The notes below the pieces were generated by a model. That model was given only the letters and a program-made list of their open reading frames with translations. It ran no database searches and was not told the origin of the DNA. A stretch of 64,000 nt of DNA. Origin: Planococcus circulans (GTDB lineage: Bacteria > Bacillota > Bacilli > Bacillales_A > Planococcaceae). The position numbers were made by a program, and so were the translations under genes. The stretch is from assembly GCF_020023385.1 (NCBI RefSeq), contig NZ_JAIQCL010000003.1:266851-330850 (forward strand), in the 5' to 3' direction. How positions within the stretch are numbered: position 1 is the first letter of the stretch; the number at the start of each line of letters is the position of its first letter. Shown here in pieces: positions 7,712 to 16,953 of this stretch.

Positions 7712-9130
7712 ATGATCAAAACACCGGAAGTGCCAGCTGCAAACCAGTTGAATCGTTCCATGAAAAGCCGTCACCTGTTCATGCTTTCGCTTGGAGGCGT
7801 AATCGGCACCGGATTATTTTTGAATGTAGGATATACAATCAACCAATCCGGTGCAGGAGGGGCATTGATCGGTTACCTGATCGGCGGGCTCATTTTATAT
7901 ATGGTCATGGTCTGTCTCGGTGAACTGGCCGTCCATATGCCGGTCACCGGTTCTTTCCAGACGTATGCATCAAGGTACATCAGCCCATCAGCCGGATTTT
8001 CGCTTGGGTGGATGTACTTTGTAGGATCTGCTGCCACCGCGGGAGTTGAATTCACCGCAGCTGGCATTCTGATGAAATACTGGTTCCCGGAAACCCCGGT
8101 ATGGATTTGGTGCGCCATATTCGTGGTGTTGCTGTTTTCGATAAACGCTTTGACGACGCGAGGCTTTGCGGAAGCCGAGTTCTGGTTTGCAGGCATTAAA
8201 GTGGTCGCACTCCTGCTGTTCATCATTATTGGGGCTGCTGCTATTTTCGGTGTGATACCGCTTGTGGACCGCCCAGCGCCATTCATGGAGAATCTCGCTC
8301 CTCAAGGCCTGTTCCCGGCGGGCATTGCCATTATTTTTATCACGATGATGAACGTCATTTTCTCTTATCAGGGCTCTGAGTTGGTGGGGATTGCCGCCGG
8401 GGAGACGGAAAATCCAGAAAAGAACATCCCGAAAGCCATCCGCAATATTTTGGTCCGCATCATCGTGTTTTATATCGCATCGATCATTATTCTTTCGGCG
8501 ATATTCCCTGCTTCTGAACTTGGGCTGATGGGGAGTCCATTCGTTACACTGATGGAAATGGCGGGAATTCCGTACGCGGGCGGCATCATGAACTTTGTCA
8601 TTCTGACCGCCATCCTGTCAGTGGGCAACTCCTGCCTTTATGCCTCAACCCGGCTGCTGTGGGCGATGGCGAACGAAGGCATGGCACCGCGGATTTTCAG
8701 CGCGCTGACAAAACGCAAAGTGCCACTTGCGGCATTGATTTTTACCATGATGTTTTCGCTGCTGTCGCTATTGACCAGTGTTATGGAAGCGGATACGGTC
8801 TTTATCCTGCTGATGTCGATTGCGGGGATTTCCGTGACAATTTCATGGATGGGTATTGCAGCTTCTCAATTGATGTTCCGCCGCCACTACGTAAAAGCGG
8901 GTGGGGATACAGCGGATCTAAAGTTCAAAGTGCCTTTTTATCCATTCGTGCCGATTTTCTGCATCGCTTTCTGCTTGCTGATTCTTGGCTTTCTGGCTTT
9001 TGATCCAACGCAGCGCATCGGACTGTTATATGGCGTCGGTTTCTTCGTCGCCTGCATGGTGTTCTATAAAGTGAAACTGGAAAAGAAAAAAACTGTTCCA
9101 GCCGAAGTGGGAGTAGAACCTGTCAAATAA
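7712..9130 (+). CDS. APC-family amino acid permease
   Basis: A 472-residue integral membrane protein with twelve predicted helices. It opens with the amino acid/polyamine/organocation signature GGVIGTGLFLNVGY near residue 25, followed by GLILYMVMVCLGELA. It resembles the amino acid transporter branch that includes the basic amino acid and proline permeases of Bacillus (RocE/YbxG type), which import substrate with a cation. The start has a strong AAGGGGAAGGGG. Its place between the dimethylargininase and a RocB-like gene suggests import of arginine, methylated arginine or citrulline. Confidence 0.88.
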   Translation: MIKTPEVPAANQLNRSMKSRHLFMLSLGGVIGTGLFLNVGYTINQSGAGGALIGYLIGGLILYMVMVCLGELAVHMPVTGSFQTYASRYISPSAGFSLGWMYFVGSAATAGVEFTAAGILMKYWFPETPVWIWCAIFVVLLFSINALTTRGFAEAEFWFAGIKVVALLLFIIIGAAAIFGVIPLVDRPAPFMENLAPQGLFPAGIAIIFITMMNVIFSYQGSELVGIAAGETENPEKNIPKAIRNILVRIIVFYIASIIILSAIFPASELGLMGSPFVTLMEMAGIPYAGGIMNFVILTAILSVGNSCLYASTRLLWAMANEGMAPRIFSALTKRKVPLAALIFTMMFSLLSLLTSVMEADTVFILLMSIAGISVTISWMGIAASQLMFRRHYVKAGGDTADLKFKVPFYPFVPIFCIAFCLLILGFLAFDPTQRIGLLYGVGFFVACMVFYKVKLEKKKTVPAEVGVEPVK

Positions 9131-9143
9131 GGAGGAGTATGGA

Positions 9144-10763
9144 GTGGGGAAATTGTTGTGGGGAACGCCGGCAGATCTCCGGGCGCTTTTATGTGAATTG
9201 GTCAGCTGGGAAAGCAGGACGCTGACGGAAGGGGAAAAGGAATTTCCTTTTAAAGTACGGGAGAAACTGCAAAATCTCGATTATTTCCAGCAGCGTCCCG
9301 ACTTTCTGCAGCTTCATGAAGCGGATCCGGGGCGGAACCTGCTGATGGCGCTTTACGAACATCCGAAAGCGGTGGACACCATTGTCCTGATCAGCCATTT
9401 CGATACTGTGCAGACGGAGGAATACGGTGATCTGGAGGTGCTCGCGTGCAACCCTGAAAAACTGACAAAGAAGCTTTTCGAACGAAAGAAGGAACTTCCT
9501 GACGAAGCACGCTTTGACCTCGAATCAGGTAAGTACCTGTTCGGCCGCGGGACGATGGATATGAAAATGGGGCTGGCCCTTCATATGGCGCTTATTGAAA
9601 AAGCGGGCATTGAACAATGGCCGCTCAATCTTGTGCTGTTGACGGTGCCCGACGAAGAAGTCAATTCGGCTGGCATGCGGATAGCGGTTGAAGAGCTGGT
9701 GAAATTGCGCGAACAGCGCGGCCTGTCCTATAAAATGTTCTTCAACAGTGAACCGGCATTTTCCCAGCAGCCGGGTGACGAAAAGCATTACATCTATTCC
9801 GGAACGCTTGGGAAAATCATGCCTGCCGCCGTTTTCTACGGAAAGGAGACACATGTCGGCGAACCGTTGAAAGGGATGACGGCCAATTATATGGCATCTT
9901 TTTTGGCGCAGGCGATGGAGTGGAACTCCCTCTACCACGAAAGCGACTTCGGGGAAAGCACGCCACTGCCAGTGTCGCTTCAGCAAAAGGACCTAAAGAT
10001 GCAATATTCGACCCAGACCCCTTACCGGGCAACCGCTTTGTATAATGTTTTCCTCATGAAGCGGAATGCGGCAGAAGTCATGGAACTGTTCGAGCAAACA
10101 GCAAGACAGGCAGCTGCCGTATGCAACACGGCATACGCAGAACTTTGCAGACGTGAAGGAATTGAAGGAATTGGTGAAGTAAGGGTCTTGCGCTATGAGC
10201 AATTGCTTGCTTATGCAGAAATCAAGCGCGGTACGGATTTTGTTGCGCATCTGAAAGCGGAAATCCTGAGCCATCCGGAATGGGATGAACGCGAAAAGTC
10301 GCTGCGCATCGCTGATAAGCTGATGATCCAGTGCCACGAACTGGCGCCGGCAATCGTCCTCCTGTTCGCACCGCCTTATTACCCGGCAGTCAATTCATCT
10401 GAAGATCCGCTCATTGTGGGATGCGTCGCCACAGTCAAAGAAGCGGCAGCCGAATTGGGAGTTGAAGTTGACCAGATCCATTATTTCAATGGCCTCTGCG
10501 ATTTAAGTTATGTGAATTACAGCGACAACGGAAACGGCTGGAGCTCCTATGAACGCAATACGCCGGTCTGGGGAGAAACATACAGCATCCCATTTGCCGG
10601 CATGCTGGAGTTGCAAGCTCCTGTATTGAATGTCGGGCCGTTCGGAAAAGACGCCCATCAGTATACGGAGCGGCTTCATATCGACAGTGCCTTCGTCCAG
10701 ACACCTCATATACTCGAAAGTTTGATGAAGAGTCTATGCAAGCAGGCACTTGAAACCGTTTAA
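9144..10763 (+). CDS. rocB: RocB-like M20-family metallohydrolase
   Basis: A 539-residue cytoplasmic protein of the M20 peptidase/deacylase family, of the type annotated as arginine utilisation protein RocB. Metal-site motifs are in order: LISHFDTV (about 78), GRGTMDMKMGLA (about 135) with the bridging Asp, PDEEVNSAGM (about 171) with the catalytic Glu pair, and FNSEPAF (about 200). The GTG start at 9144 follows AAGGAGGAG. The reaction of RocB is not well established, and hydrolysis of an N-acyl or amide derivative in arginine breakdown is inferred from the family. It is the last gene of the IclR-linked operon, and a terminator follows. Confidence 0.85.
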   Translation: MGKLLWGTPADLRALLCELVSWESRTLTEGEKEFPFKVREKLQNLDYFQQRPDFLQLHEADPGRNLLMALYEHPKAVDTIVLISHFDTVQTEEYGDLEVLACNPEKLTKKLFERKKELPDEARFDLESGKYLFGRGTMDMKMGLALHMALIEKAGIEQWPLNLVLLTVPDEEVNSAGMRIAVEELVKLREQRGLSYKMFFNSEPAFSQQPGDEKHYIYSGTLGKIMPAAVFYGKETHVGEPLKGMTANYMASFLAQAMEWNSLYHESDFGESTPLPVSLQQKDLKMQYSTQTPYRATALYNVFLMKRNAAEVMELFEQTARQAAAVCNTAYAELCRREGIEGIGEVRVLRYEQLLAYAEIKRGTDFVAHLKAEILSHPEWDEREKSLRIADKLMIQCHELAPAIVLLFAPPYYPAVNSSEDPLIVGCVATVKEAAAELGVEVDQIHYFNGLCDLSYVNYSDNGNGWSSYERNTPVWGETYSIPFAGMLELQAPVLNVGPFGKDAHQYTERLHIDSAFVQTPHILESLMKSLCKQALETV

Positions 10764-10793
10764 AAAAAGAAATAGCCCTGAGAAAAAGTGAAA

Positions 10794-10839
10794 AGCGCAG
10801 CTGGAACGGTTTATACCGTCGTTTCAGCTGCGCTTTTTT
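10794..10839 (+). terminator. Intrinsic terminator after rocB-like gene
   Basis: A stem from AGCGCAGCTGGAACGG (10794-10809) and its imperfect complement ending at 10833 is followed by T6. It also lies 15 bases beyond the nitrilase stop on the other strand and may serve both genes. Its arm is shared with the terminator at 4744. Confidence 0.85.
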
Positions 10840-10853
10840 ATGATATGACTTAA

Positions 10854-11804
10854 TTATTCCCAAACAACCGTCTTTTGTTCTTTCTCATTCACCGACAGCT
10901 GAAAAACATCCGGGCGCGAGTAATGGCCGGCTACGTCAAAGTCGAACTGGCTTTCAGCGATCTGGTCCAGGTCGAGTTCGGCATACAGGATCGTTTCCTC
11001 GCCGTAGACCGGCTCTACGATCAATTCTCCTAATGGACCGGCGATGCAGCTGCCGCCGCGTGACATTTCCTCCGGCAACTCCTTGAATTCATCCCGCGAT
11101 GAGATCTCTTCAGGGTACATGGATTTCGTTGAATACTGGTTGCAGGACAGGACGAAACAGCGGCCTTCCGCAGCGACGTGGCGAACGGTCGCTGTCCACG
11201 TATCACGCGCATCGGCAGTTGGCATGACGTAGATCTGGATGCCTTTTTCGTACATCGCTGCACGCGCCAACGGCATATAATTCTCCCAACAGATCAAGGC
11301 GCCGAGGCGACCGTAAGGCGTATCGAATACCGGCAAGGTGCTGCCGTCTCCCTGTCCCCAAATCAGCCGTTCAGAGCCGGTCGGTTTCAGTTTGCGGTGT
11401 TTGCCGAGCAGTTCGCCGTCCGGACCGAAAAACAAGGCCGTGCAATACAACGTGCCTTGGCTGCCGGAACTGTCTTTTTCGATGACGCCGATGACAATAT
11501 AAGCACCCGCCTGCTTCGCGGCCTTGCCGATCACTTCCGTTTCAGGGCCTGGTGCTGTGATGGAATTATCCCAATAGCGCCGGAAATCTTTGCGGCCTTC
11601 CGGAGAGCGGCTGCCCACCACTGCACCAAACGACATGCCGCGCGGATAGGCAGGAATGAAGGCTTCCGGAAAGACGATGATCTTCGCCCCTTGAGCGCCT
11701 GCTTCTTCGATCAGTCGAACTGTTTTCAACACACCTTTTTCCTTGTCCATGATTTCCGAGCCGGCTTGGACGACGGCTACTTTAAATTTAGTGGATTTTT
11801 TCAT
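10854..11804 (-). CDS. Nitrilase
   Basis: A 316-residue carbon-nitrogen hydrolase of the true nitrilase branch (nitrile to carboxylate plus ammonia). The catalytic triad is visible: Glu47 in FPEAFIPAYPRG, Lys in HRKLKPTGSERLIWG (about 138) and Cys172 in ALICWENYMP. The WENYMPL and RHVAAEGRCFVL segments are typical of aliphatic and aromatic nitrilases rather than amidases. Start 11804 is chosen because GAAAGG lies nine bases upstream. The alternative ATG at 11813 abuts that site and would be too close. It is transcribed divergently from a hydroxyacid dehydrogenase gene, so the pair may act on 2-hydroxynitrile or 2-hydroxyacid substrates (inference). Confidence 0.87.
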   Translation of the reverse strand: MKKSTKFKVAVVQAGSEIMDKEKGVLKTVRLIEEAGAQGAKIIVFPEAFIPAYPRGMSFGAVVGSRSPEGRKDFRRYWDNSITAPGPETEVIGKAAKQAGAYIVIGVIEKDSSGSQGTLYCTALFFGPDGELLGKHRKLKPTGSERLIWGQGDGSTLPVFDTPYGRLGALICWENYMPLARAAMYEKGIQIYVMPTADARDTWTATVRHVAAEGRCFVLSCNQYSTKSMYPEEISSRDEFKELPEEMSRGGSCIAGPLGELIVEPVYGEETILYAELDLDQIAESQFDFDVAGHYSRPDVFQLSVNEKEQKTVVWE

Positions 11805-11905
11805 CGATCTCATCCTTTCATGTCAAATTCAAGTTTATCATTGTTATAATATTCTTGAAATAGAACAGAGAAACTGGATTTTATACTCATATAGGAGGTC
11901 TCGGA

Positions 11906-12892
11906 ATGAAACCAAAAGTTTATATTGCACGAAAGATCTCAAAAGAAGTGGAAGAATATATCGGTGAGCACTGTGACTACAGGAAGTGGCAAGGGGAAGG
12001 GGCCATTCCGCTGGATGTTTTAATAGAAGAAATAAAGGATGTCGACGGGGTGCTTGTGCAGCATGCGCCCATCACACATGAATTGCTGGAGCAGGCACCC
12101 AATCTGAAAATCATCAGCAATTCGGCGGTCGGCTATGATTCCTTTGACTTGGAAGCCATGAAACAGCATAAGGTGCTCGGCACGCATACACCTTTTGTGC
12201 TGGATGAAACGGTGGCGGATTTGGCCTTCAGCTTGATGCTTGCGACAGCGAGGCGAGTGCCCGAGCTGAACAACTTCGTCAAACAAGGGAAATGGGATAA
12301 ACAAACGGATTCTCGGCACCTGTTCGGCATCGATGTGCATCACACGACGATGGGCATCATCGGCATGGGCCGCATCGGCGAGAAGATTGTCAGAAGAGCG
12401 AGGTTCGGTTTTGAAATGGAAGTCCTCTACAACAGCAGGACGCCAAAACCCGCTCTCGAAGAAAAATACGGCATCGTCTACAGCGAACTGGACGCCTTAC
12501 TGGAAAAATCCGATTTCGTCGTCCTGATCGTGCCTTTGACGCCGGAGACCCATCACCTGATGGGGCAGCAGCAATTTGAAAAGATGAAGAACAGCGCGAT
12601 TCTGATCAATTGTGCCAGAGGGGCAGTGGTGGATGAGAAAGCTTTGATCGACGCTCTGGAGAAAGGGGAGATTCGCGGAGCGGGACTGGATGTCTTTGAA
12701 AAGGAACCTGTGAGCCCCGACAATCCACTGCTCGGGCTGGATCAGGTCGTCGCCCTCCCGCATATCGGCTCAGCCACCGAACAAACGCGCGCAGCGATGC
12801 TTATGAAAGCGGCGGAGAACCTGGTCGAGGGTGTGACTGGTAAGGTTCCTCAGAATGTAGTCAAAGAATTGCAGGGACTGCTGGAGAATTAA
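11906..12892 (+). CDS. D-2-hydroxyacid dehydrogenase, glyoxylate/hydroxypyruvate reductase type
   Basis: A 328-residue NAD(P)-dependent dehydrogenase. The Rossmann motif GIIGMGRIGEKIVRRA lies near residue 150. The catalytic Arg is in INCARGAVVDE (about 237), the Glu in FEKEPVSP (about 266) and the His in LPHIGSATEQTR (about 284). The GSAT after the histidine is typical of glyoxylate and hydroxypyruvate reductases. AGGAGG precedes the ATG at optimal distance. It is a separate paralogue of the enzyme at 2923 and shares a 100-bp divergent promoter region with the nitrilase. A terminator follows. Confidence 0.88.
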   Translation: MKPKVYIARKISKEVEEYIGEHCDYRKWQGEGAIPLDVLIEEIKDVDGVLVQHAPITHELLEQAPNLKIISNSAVGYDSFDLEAMKQHKVLGTHTPFVLDETVADLAFSLMLATARRVPELNNFVKQGKWDKQTDSRHLFGIDVHHTTMGIIGMGRIGEKIVRRARFGFEMEVLYNSRTPKPALEEKYGIVYSELDALLEKSDFVVLIVPLTPETHHLMGQQQFEKMKNSAILINCARGAVVDEKALIDALEKGEIRGAGLDVFEKEPVSPDNPLLGLDQVVALPHIGSATEQTRAAMLMKAAENLVEGVTGKVPQNVVKELQGLLEN

Positions 12893-12924
12893 ACATATTA
12901 ATACTTTCATAGATTTTCCATACA

Positions 12925-12965
12925 AAAAGGCCAAAGAACTGATCTGAGCTTCTTTGGCCTTTTCA
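12925..12965. terminator. Bidirectional intrinsic terminator
   Basis: Perfect 14-bp stem (AAAAGGCCAAAGAA at 12925-12938 with 12950-12963), with a T run on the plus strand and A-rich flank for the converging minus-strand gene. Confidence 0.88.
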
Positions 12966-12982
12966 TATGCAGTGCAGAAAAC

Positions 12983-13360
12983 TTATGCTTCCTTTGCTTC
13001 TTTTTTAGAAGCGCGTAAATATTCGAGCCAGAAAATCCACAAAGTCACAGCAACGCCGATCCACAGGGTGGAACTCGTGAGGGAGATACTGTTGCGGGGT
13101 TCTCCGCCAAGCACCGTCAATACGGCAAGTACAATCAGTGGCACCACGATCATGAGGAGCGGAAAGACGATCATATAACGTTTCTTTTCCCGTTGCTGTT
13201 TAAGCGTCAGTGCACTAAGTACAACCATAAGCGCAATAACCGCGAACAAGATCCATGGCGGAATGCCAAGCGCATCAAGTGTTCCCGGGAAATAATCATT
13301 GACCAGGAGTGTACATAGATTAACCAATAAGATGGCAATAATCAGCCAGTATGTCTTCAA
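12983..13360 (-). CDS. Small four-helix membrane protein, unknown function
   Basis: A 125-residue protein with four predicted membrane segments (about 4-22, 36-52, 62-84 and 97-115) and a charged loop KQQREKKRY between the second and third. The C-terminus is lysine-rich (RASKKEAKEA), suggesting a cytoplasmic tail. I recognise no family. It starts with TTG at 13360, supported by AAAGGA eight bases upstream. It converges with the hydroxyacid dehydrogenase gene and has no evident operon partner. Confidence 0.65.
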   Translation of the reverse strand: MKTYWLIIAILLVNLCTLLVNDYFPGTLDALGIPPWILFAVIALMVVLSALTLKQQREKKRYMIVFPLLMIVVPLIVLAVLTVLGGEPRNSISLTSSTLWIGVAVTLWIFWLEYLRASKKEAKEA

Positions 13361-13507
13361 ACTAAAAATCCTTTCGGTGATGGCATACTAGTCTGCCTTT
13401 TTCCAAGTGTAACAAAAAGTATTGGATATTACAGGTAATAGGTTTTGTTGTGTGAAGTATTATTGTCTCATTTCAATTTAAACAAGGAAGAAGAATTTTT
13501 CTTTAAA

Positions 13508-13543
13508 AGAAAATGTTAGAATAAAGGGAATTGAACATTTTCT
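13508..13543. repeat. Inverted repeat upstream of the Nudix-helicase unit
   Basis: AGAAAATGTT (13508-13517) and AACATTTTCT (13534-13543) are perfect complements separated by 16 bases. It lies 44-79 bases before the Nudix start and is the only strong symmetry there. A -10-like TAGAAT (13517-13522) falls between the arms. This is a candidate operator or leader hairpin. Confidence 0.5.
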
Positions 13544-13586
13544 AATGATAAGCAACTTTAAATTTCGAAAAGTAGGTGAAGAAGTT

Positions 13587-13991
13587 ATGAAGAAAAATAT
13601 ACATGTAGTGGGGGCAGTAATTACAAACGGCAATAAAATATTATGTGCGCAGCGCGGTATGGAAAAAAGTTTGCCTGGCTTATGGGAATTTCCAGGTGGA
13701 AAGATTGAAGAACCTGAAACGCCTCAAGCAGCGTTACAAAGAGAAATTCAAGAAGAAATGCGTTGCCAGGTAGCGATTGGTGAGCAAGTAGAACATACGG
13801 TGCACGAATACGATTTCGGAGTTGTTCATTTGACCACGTTTTATTGCCAACTAGTTGAAGGAACTCCGGTGTTAACGGAGCATATTGCGATTCAGTGGTT
13901 AGAAGCATATGAGCTAGAGCAGCTCGAATGGGCTCCGGCAGATATACCGGCCATCCGAAAATTAAAGCGGACGTACCAAGCCCAAAAATAA
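13587..13991 (+). CDS. Nudix hydrolase, MutT-like (deoxy)nucleoside triphosphate pyrophosphohydrolase
   Basis: A 134-residue protein with a complete Nudix box, GGKIEEPETPQAALQREIQEEM (residues about 36-57, shown with its key G, E, REIQEE residues), and the preceding LWEFPGG typical of MutT. The family removes pyrophosphate from oxidised or modified nucleotides. ATG 13587 is chosen because AGGTGA precedes it by seven bases. An upstream in-frame ATG at 13545 has no such site. The stop lies only 33 bases before the helicase gene, so the two are very likely cotranscribed. The context makes a role in nucleotide signalling or modified-nucleotide control plausible, but a simple sanitising role cannot be excluded. 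Confidence 0.9.
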   Translation: MKKNIHVVGAVITNGNKILCAQRGMEKSLPGLWEFPGGKIEEPETPQAALQREIQEEMRCQVAIGEQVEHTVHEYDFGVVHLTTFYCQLVEGTPVLTEHIAIQWLEAYELEQLEWAPADIPAIRKLKRTYQAQK

Positions 13992-14024
13992 GAGAGACAG
14001 TTGAGAGAAAAGCGGGGGACGGAA

Positions 14025-16919
14025 ATGAACTTTCTTCAGAATTTAGAAGACTCTATCTACAAAGGTTTCATCGATCAAACAAAACCTAGCGGAGAACGCT
14101 TTAAACCGACTTTGCTGATCAATAATACAAAGACAAATGAGACCGTATTGAATTCCATCACTGAAGAGCTGGATAGCTGTCAATCCTTTCTCTTTTCTGT
14201 AGCTTTTGTGACTGAAAGTGGCTTGGCGACTTTAAAAACCCATTTATCAGATCTTGACCGCCAAGGCATTAAAGGAAGAATATTAACCTCAACTTTTCTG
14301 AATTTCAATCAACCGAAAGTATTCAAGGAACTCTTGAAAATTAACAATGTGGAAGTCCGATTGTCGAGTATGAAAGGCTTTCATTCTAAGGGCTATATTT
14401 TTTCTCATGAAACGCACCAAACCTTAATCGTCGGAAGTTCCAATTTAACTGCGCAAGCTCTAAAGGTAAATTACGAGTGGAATATCAAATTGAGTTCTCA
14501 TGAAAATGGGGAATTGGTTTCCCATTTCTATCAGCAATTCGAAGAGGTCTGGGAGAACGCCCAACCCTTATCCGAACAGTGGATTACGCGATATGAACAA
14601 TCGTATGTGCCGATTGAATACCGTAAAGAGCTAAAGAATATTGCTGAGTTTCCAGAGGTGTATACAGAAAACCCGTTAGAAGAAGCGGTTACTATTAAAC
14701 CAAATAAGATGCAAACTGCGGCTCTTCAGGAAATACAAGCGGTACGGGAAGCTGGGAATGACAAAGGATTGGTTATTTCAGCGACGGGCACTGGGAAAAC
14801 TTATTTATCGGCTTTTGACGTGCGTAACTTTGCCCCAAAACGAATGTTGTTTATCGTTCACCGAGAACAAATTCTCCAGAAAGCCAAGTCAGATTTCATC
14901 CGGATACTAGGTGGGATAGAACAAGATTTTGGGATTCTATCGGGGAATTTAAGAGAGACAAACGCGCGTTATTTATTTGCGACCATCCAAACGATTTCAA
15001 AAGAAGCGACGCTCAAGCAACTAGATCCACAAGCTTTCGATTATATTTTAATTGATGAAGTGCATAAAGCCGGTGCGAAATCGTATCAGAAAGTCATTGA
15101 GCATTTCCAGCCGAAGTTCCTGATGGGAATGACTGCGACGCCTGAACGTACTGATGATTTCAATATCTACGAGCTATTCGATTATAATGTAGCCTACGAA
15201 ATTCGCTTACAGGAAGCACTGGAAGAAGACATGCTTTGTCCGTTCCATTACTTTGGAGTGACTGACGTCGAATATGAAGAAGGTGTGATTGATGAAGCGA
15301 CGGTTTTTTCAAAACTAGTAACGGGAGAACGTGTCGATCATATTTTGCAAAAGGTCGATTATTACGGTCATTCAGGCGAAAAAGTAAGAGGTCTCATGTT
15401 CTGCAGCCGAAAAGAAGAAGCGGTGAAGCTTTCAGAAGAGCTGAATCGTCGCGGATTAAAAACGGTCGCCTTGACTGGGCAAAATTCTCAGGAAGAGCGC
15501 ATTCTGCAAGTTGAACGGCTAGAAAATGGTGTCATTAACTATATTTTGACTGTGGATATTTTCAATGAGGGGATAGACATTCCAAGTGTCAACCAAGTAG
15601 TCATGCTGAGACAAACACAGTCGAGCATTATCTTTATCCAGCAGCTTGGTCGCGGACTTCGTAAGCATGGATCAAAGGAATTTGTGACGATCATCGACTT
15701 TATCGGAAACTACAAAAACAATTACCTGATTCCCGTGGCTTTGTCCGGTGAACGTTCGCAAAACAAAGACAATATCCGTCGTCGAATGAAAGACACCAGC
15801 TATATCAAGGGGATTTCCACTGTGAATTTTGAAGAGATTGCGAAAAATCGTGTGTTCTCAGCGATTAAGAAGAGTAATTTAAACGATATGAAGATTCTTC
15901 GCGAAGCTTATATTGAGCTAAAAAACAGAATTGGACATATTCCGCAGCTTCAGGATTTTATCCAACACAACTCAATCGACCCTTTGGTGATTGTTCAAAA
16001 ATACACAAATTATTATCAATTTTTACTGAAACTTAAAGAGATTGATCCGTTAATAACGGTCTATGAAGAGCAGGTCTTGACGATGTTGTCATTGGAAATT
16101 TTGAATGGCAAGCGACTGCATGAAATTCTGCTGCTCGAATTATTGCTGGAAAAAGACCAAGTCACGATGCAGGCATTTGAACAATCGATAAGATCTCATA
16201 ATTGCTCTGTAGGCCCAGAAACCTTAGCTTCGGTGCAGCGTGTGTTGGACTTGAGTTTCTACAATCAAGGCCCTCGAAAAAAATATGGCAATAAACCACT
16301 TGTGGTCTTTGAGGAAAATGGTATTCAACTTAATAGGGAAATTCAAGCCAGCCTGAAGCAGAATCCAAGCTTTAAAGCAATGCTGATAGATATCGTCATC
16401 AGTGCGAAAGAGTTAAGCAGAAGCTATAGATGCGATCAATCTTTGACACTCTACAAAAAATATACCCGCAAAGATGCATGTCGCTTATTGAACTGGACAA
16501 GCGATGAGAGCTCAACGATTTATGGGTATAAAACGAAGCATGGTACCTGTCCAATTTTTGTTACCTATCATAAAAATGATGAAGTAGAGTCGAGTGTTGC
16601 CTATACAGAAGGATTTGTAAGCCCGGATATCTTCAAATGGTCGACGCGTAGTAATCGAACGCTGGCGTCTGCGGAAGTAAAAACCATCATAGACGCTGCT
16701 GAAAATCATATTGACCTTCATTTATTCATCAAAAAAGATGATGACGAAGGCGGCGATTTCTATTACCTAGGGCAAGTTCTTCCGGACAAGATAAGCGTTG
16801 AGCAAGCGTTCATGAAAGATAAAAACTTAAAGGATATCCCCGTGGTTCATATGCATTTAGCTTTGGAAAACACGGTGGAAGGGAAGTTGTATCGCTACAT
16901 TGCAAGCGAGGAAAGTTGA
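14025..16919 (+). CDS. PLD-nuclease / superfamily 2 helicase / DUF3427 protein
   Basis: A 964-residue multidomain protein. Residues about 40-190 form a phospholipase-D-type nuclease domain with FHSKGYIF and VGSSNLTAQAL (HxK and downstream N of the HKD motif). Residues about 230-400 are the DEAD/DEAH ATPase domain, with Walker A ATGTGKT at 253-259, DEVH near 344 and MTATPERTD. Residues about 430-580 form helicase motor 2 (QQLGRGLRKHG). The C-terminal 350 residues resemble DUF3427. Only one HKD motif is seen, so dimerisation may be needed. ATG 14025 follows GCGGGGGA, and a TTG at 14001 is less likely. Related proteins occur in accessory and defence-like loci. The Nudix partner upstream supports a two-gene module. 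Confidence 0.9.
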   Translation: MNFLQNLEDSIYKGFIDQTKPSGERFKPTLLINNTKTNETVLNSITEELDSCQSFLFSVAFVTESGLATLKTHLSDLDRQGIKGRILTSTFLNFNQPKVFKELLKINNVEVRLSSMKGFHSKGYIFSHETHQTLIVGSSNLTAQALKVNYEWNIKLSSHENGELVSHFYQQFEEVWENAQPLSEQWITRYEQSYVPIEYRKELKNIAEFPEVYTENPLEEAVTIKPNKMQTAALQEIQAVREAGNDKGLVISATGTGKTYLSAFDVRNFAPKRMLFIVHREQILQKAKSDFIRILGGIEQDFGILSGNLRETNARYLFATIQTISKEATLKQLDPQAFDYILIDEVHKAGAKSYQKVIEHFQPKFLMGMTATPERTDDFNIYELFDYNVAYEIRLQEALEEDMLCPFHYFGVTDVEYEEGVIDEATVFSKLVTGERVDHILQKVDYYGHSGEKVRGLMFCSRKEEAVKLSEELNRRGLKTVALTGQNSQEERILQVERLENGVINYILTVDIFNEGIDIPSVNQVVMLRQTQSSIIFIQQLGRGLRKHGSKEFVTIIDFIGNYKNNYLIPVALSGERSQNKDNIRRRMKDTSYIKGISTVNFEEIAKNRVFSAIKKSNLNDMKILREAYIELKNRIGHIPQLQDFIQHNSIDPLVIVQKYTNYYQFLLKLKEIDPLITVYEEQVLTMLSLEILNGKRLHEILLLELLLEKDQVTMQAFEQSIRSHNCSVGPETLASVQRVLDLSFYNQGPRKKYGNKPLVVFEENGIQLNREIQASLKQNPSFKAMLIDIVISAKELSRSYRCDQSLTLYKKYTRKDACRLLNWTSDESSTIYGYKTKHGTCPIFVTYHKNDEVESSVAYTEGFVSPDIFKWSTRSNRTLASAEVKTIIDAAENHIDLHLFIKKDDDEGGDFYYLGQVLPDKISVEQAFMKDKNLKDIPVVHMHLALENTVEGKLYRYIASEES

Positions 16920-16953
16920 TAGTCCTGTCTCCTTTTACTCTAACTTCTCCTAT

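Noticed and set aside
11828..11859. TTCAAG...CTTGAA around a TATAAT between nitrilase and hydroxyacid dehydrogenase
   Set aside because: 6-bp arms with a 20-base gap in AT-rich DNA are likely by chance. No regulator is adjacent.
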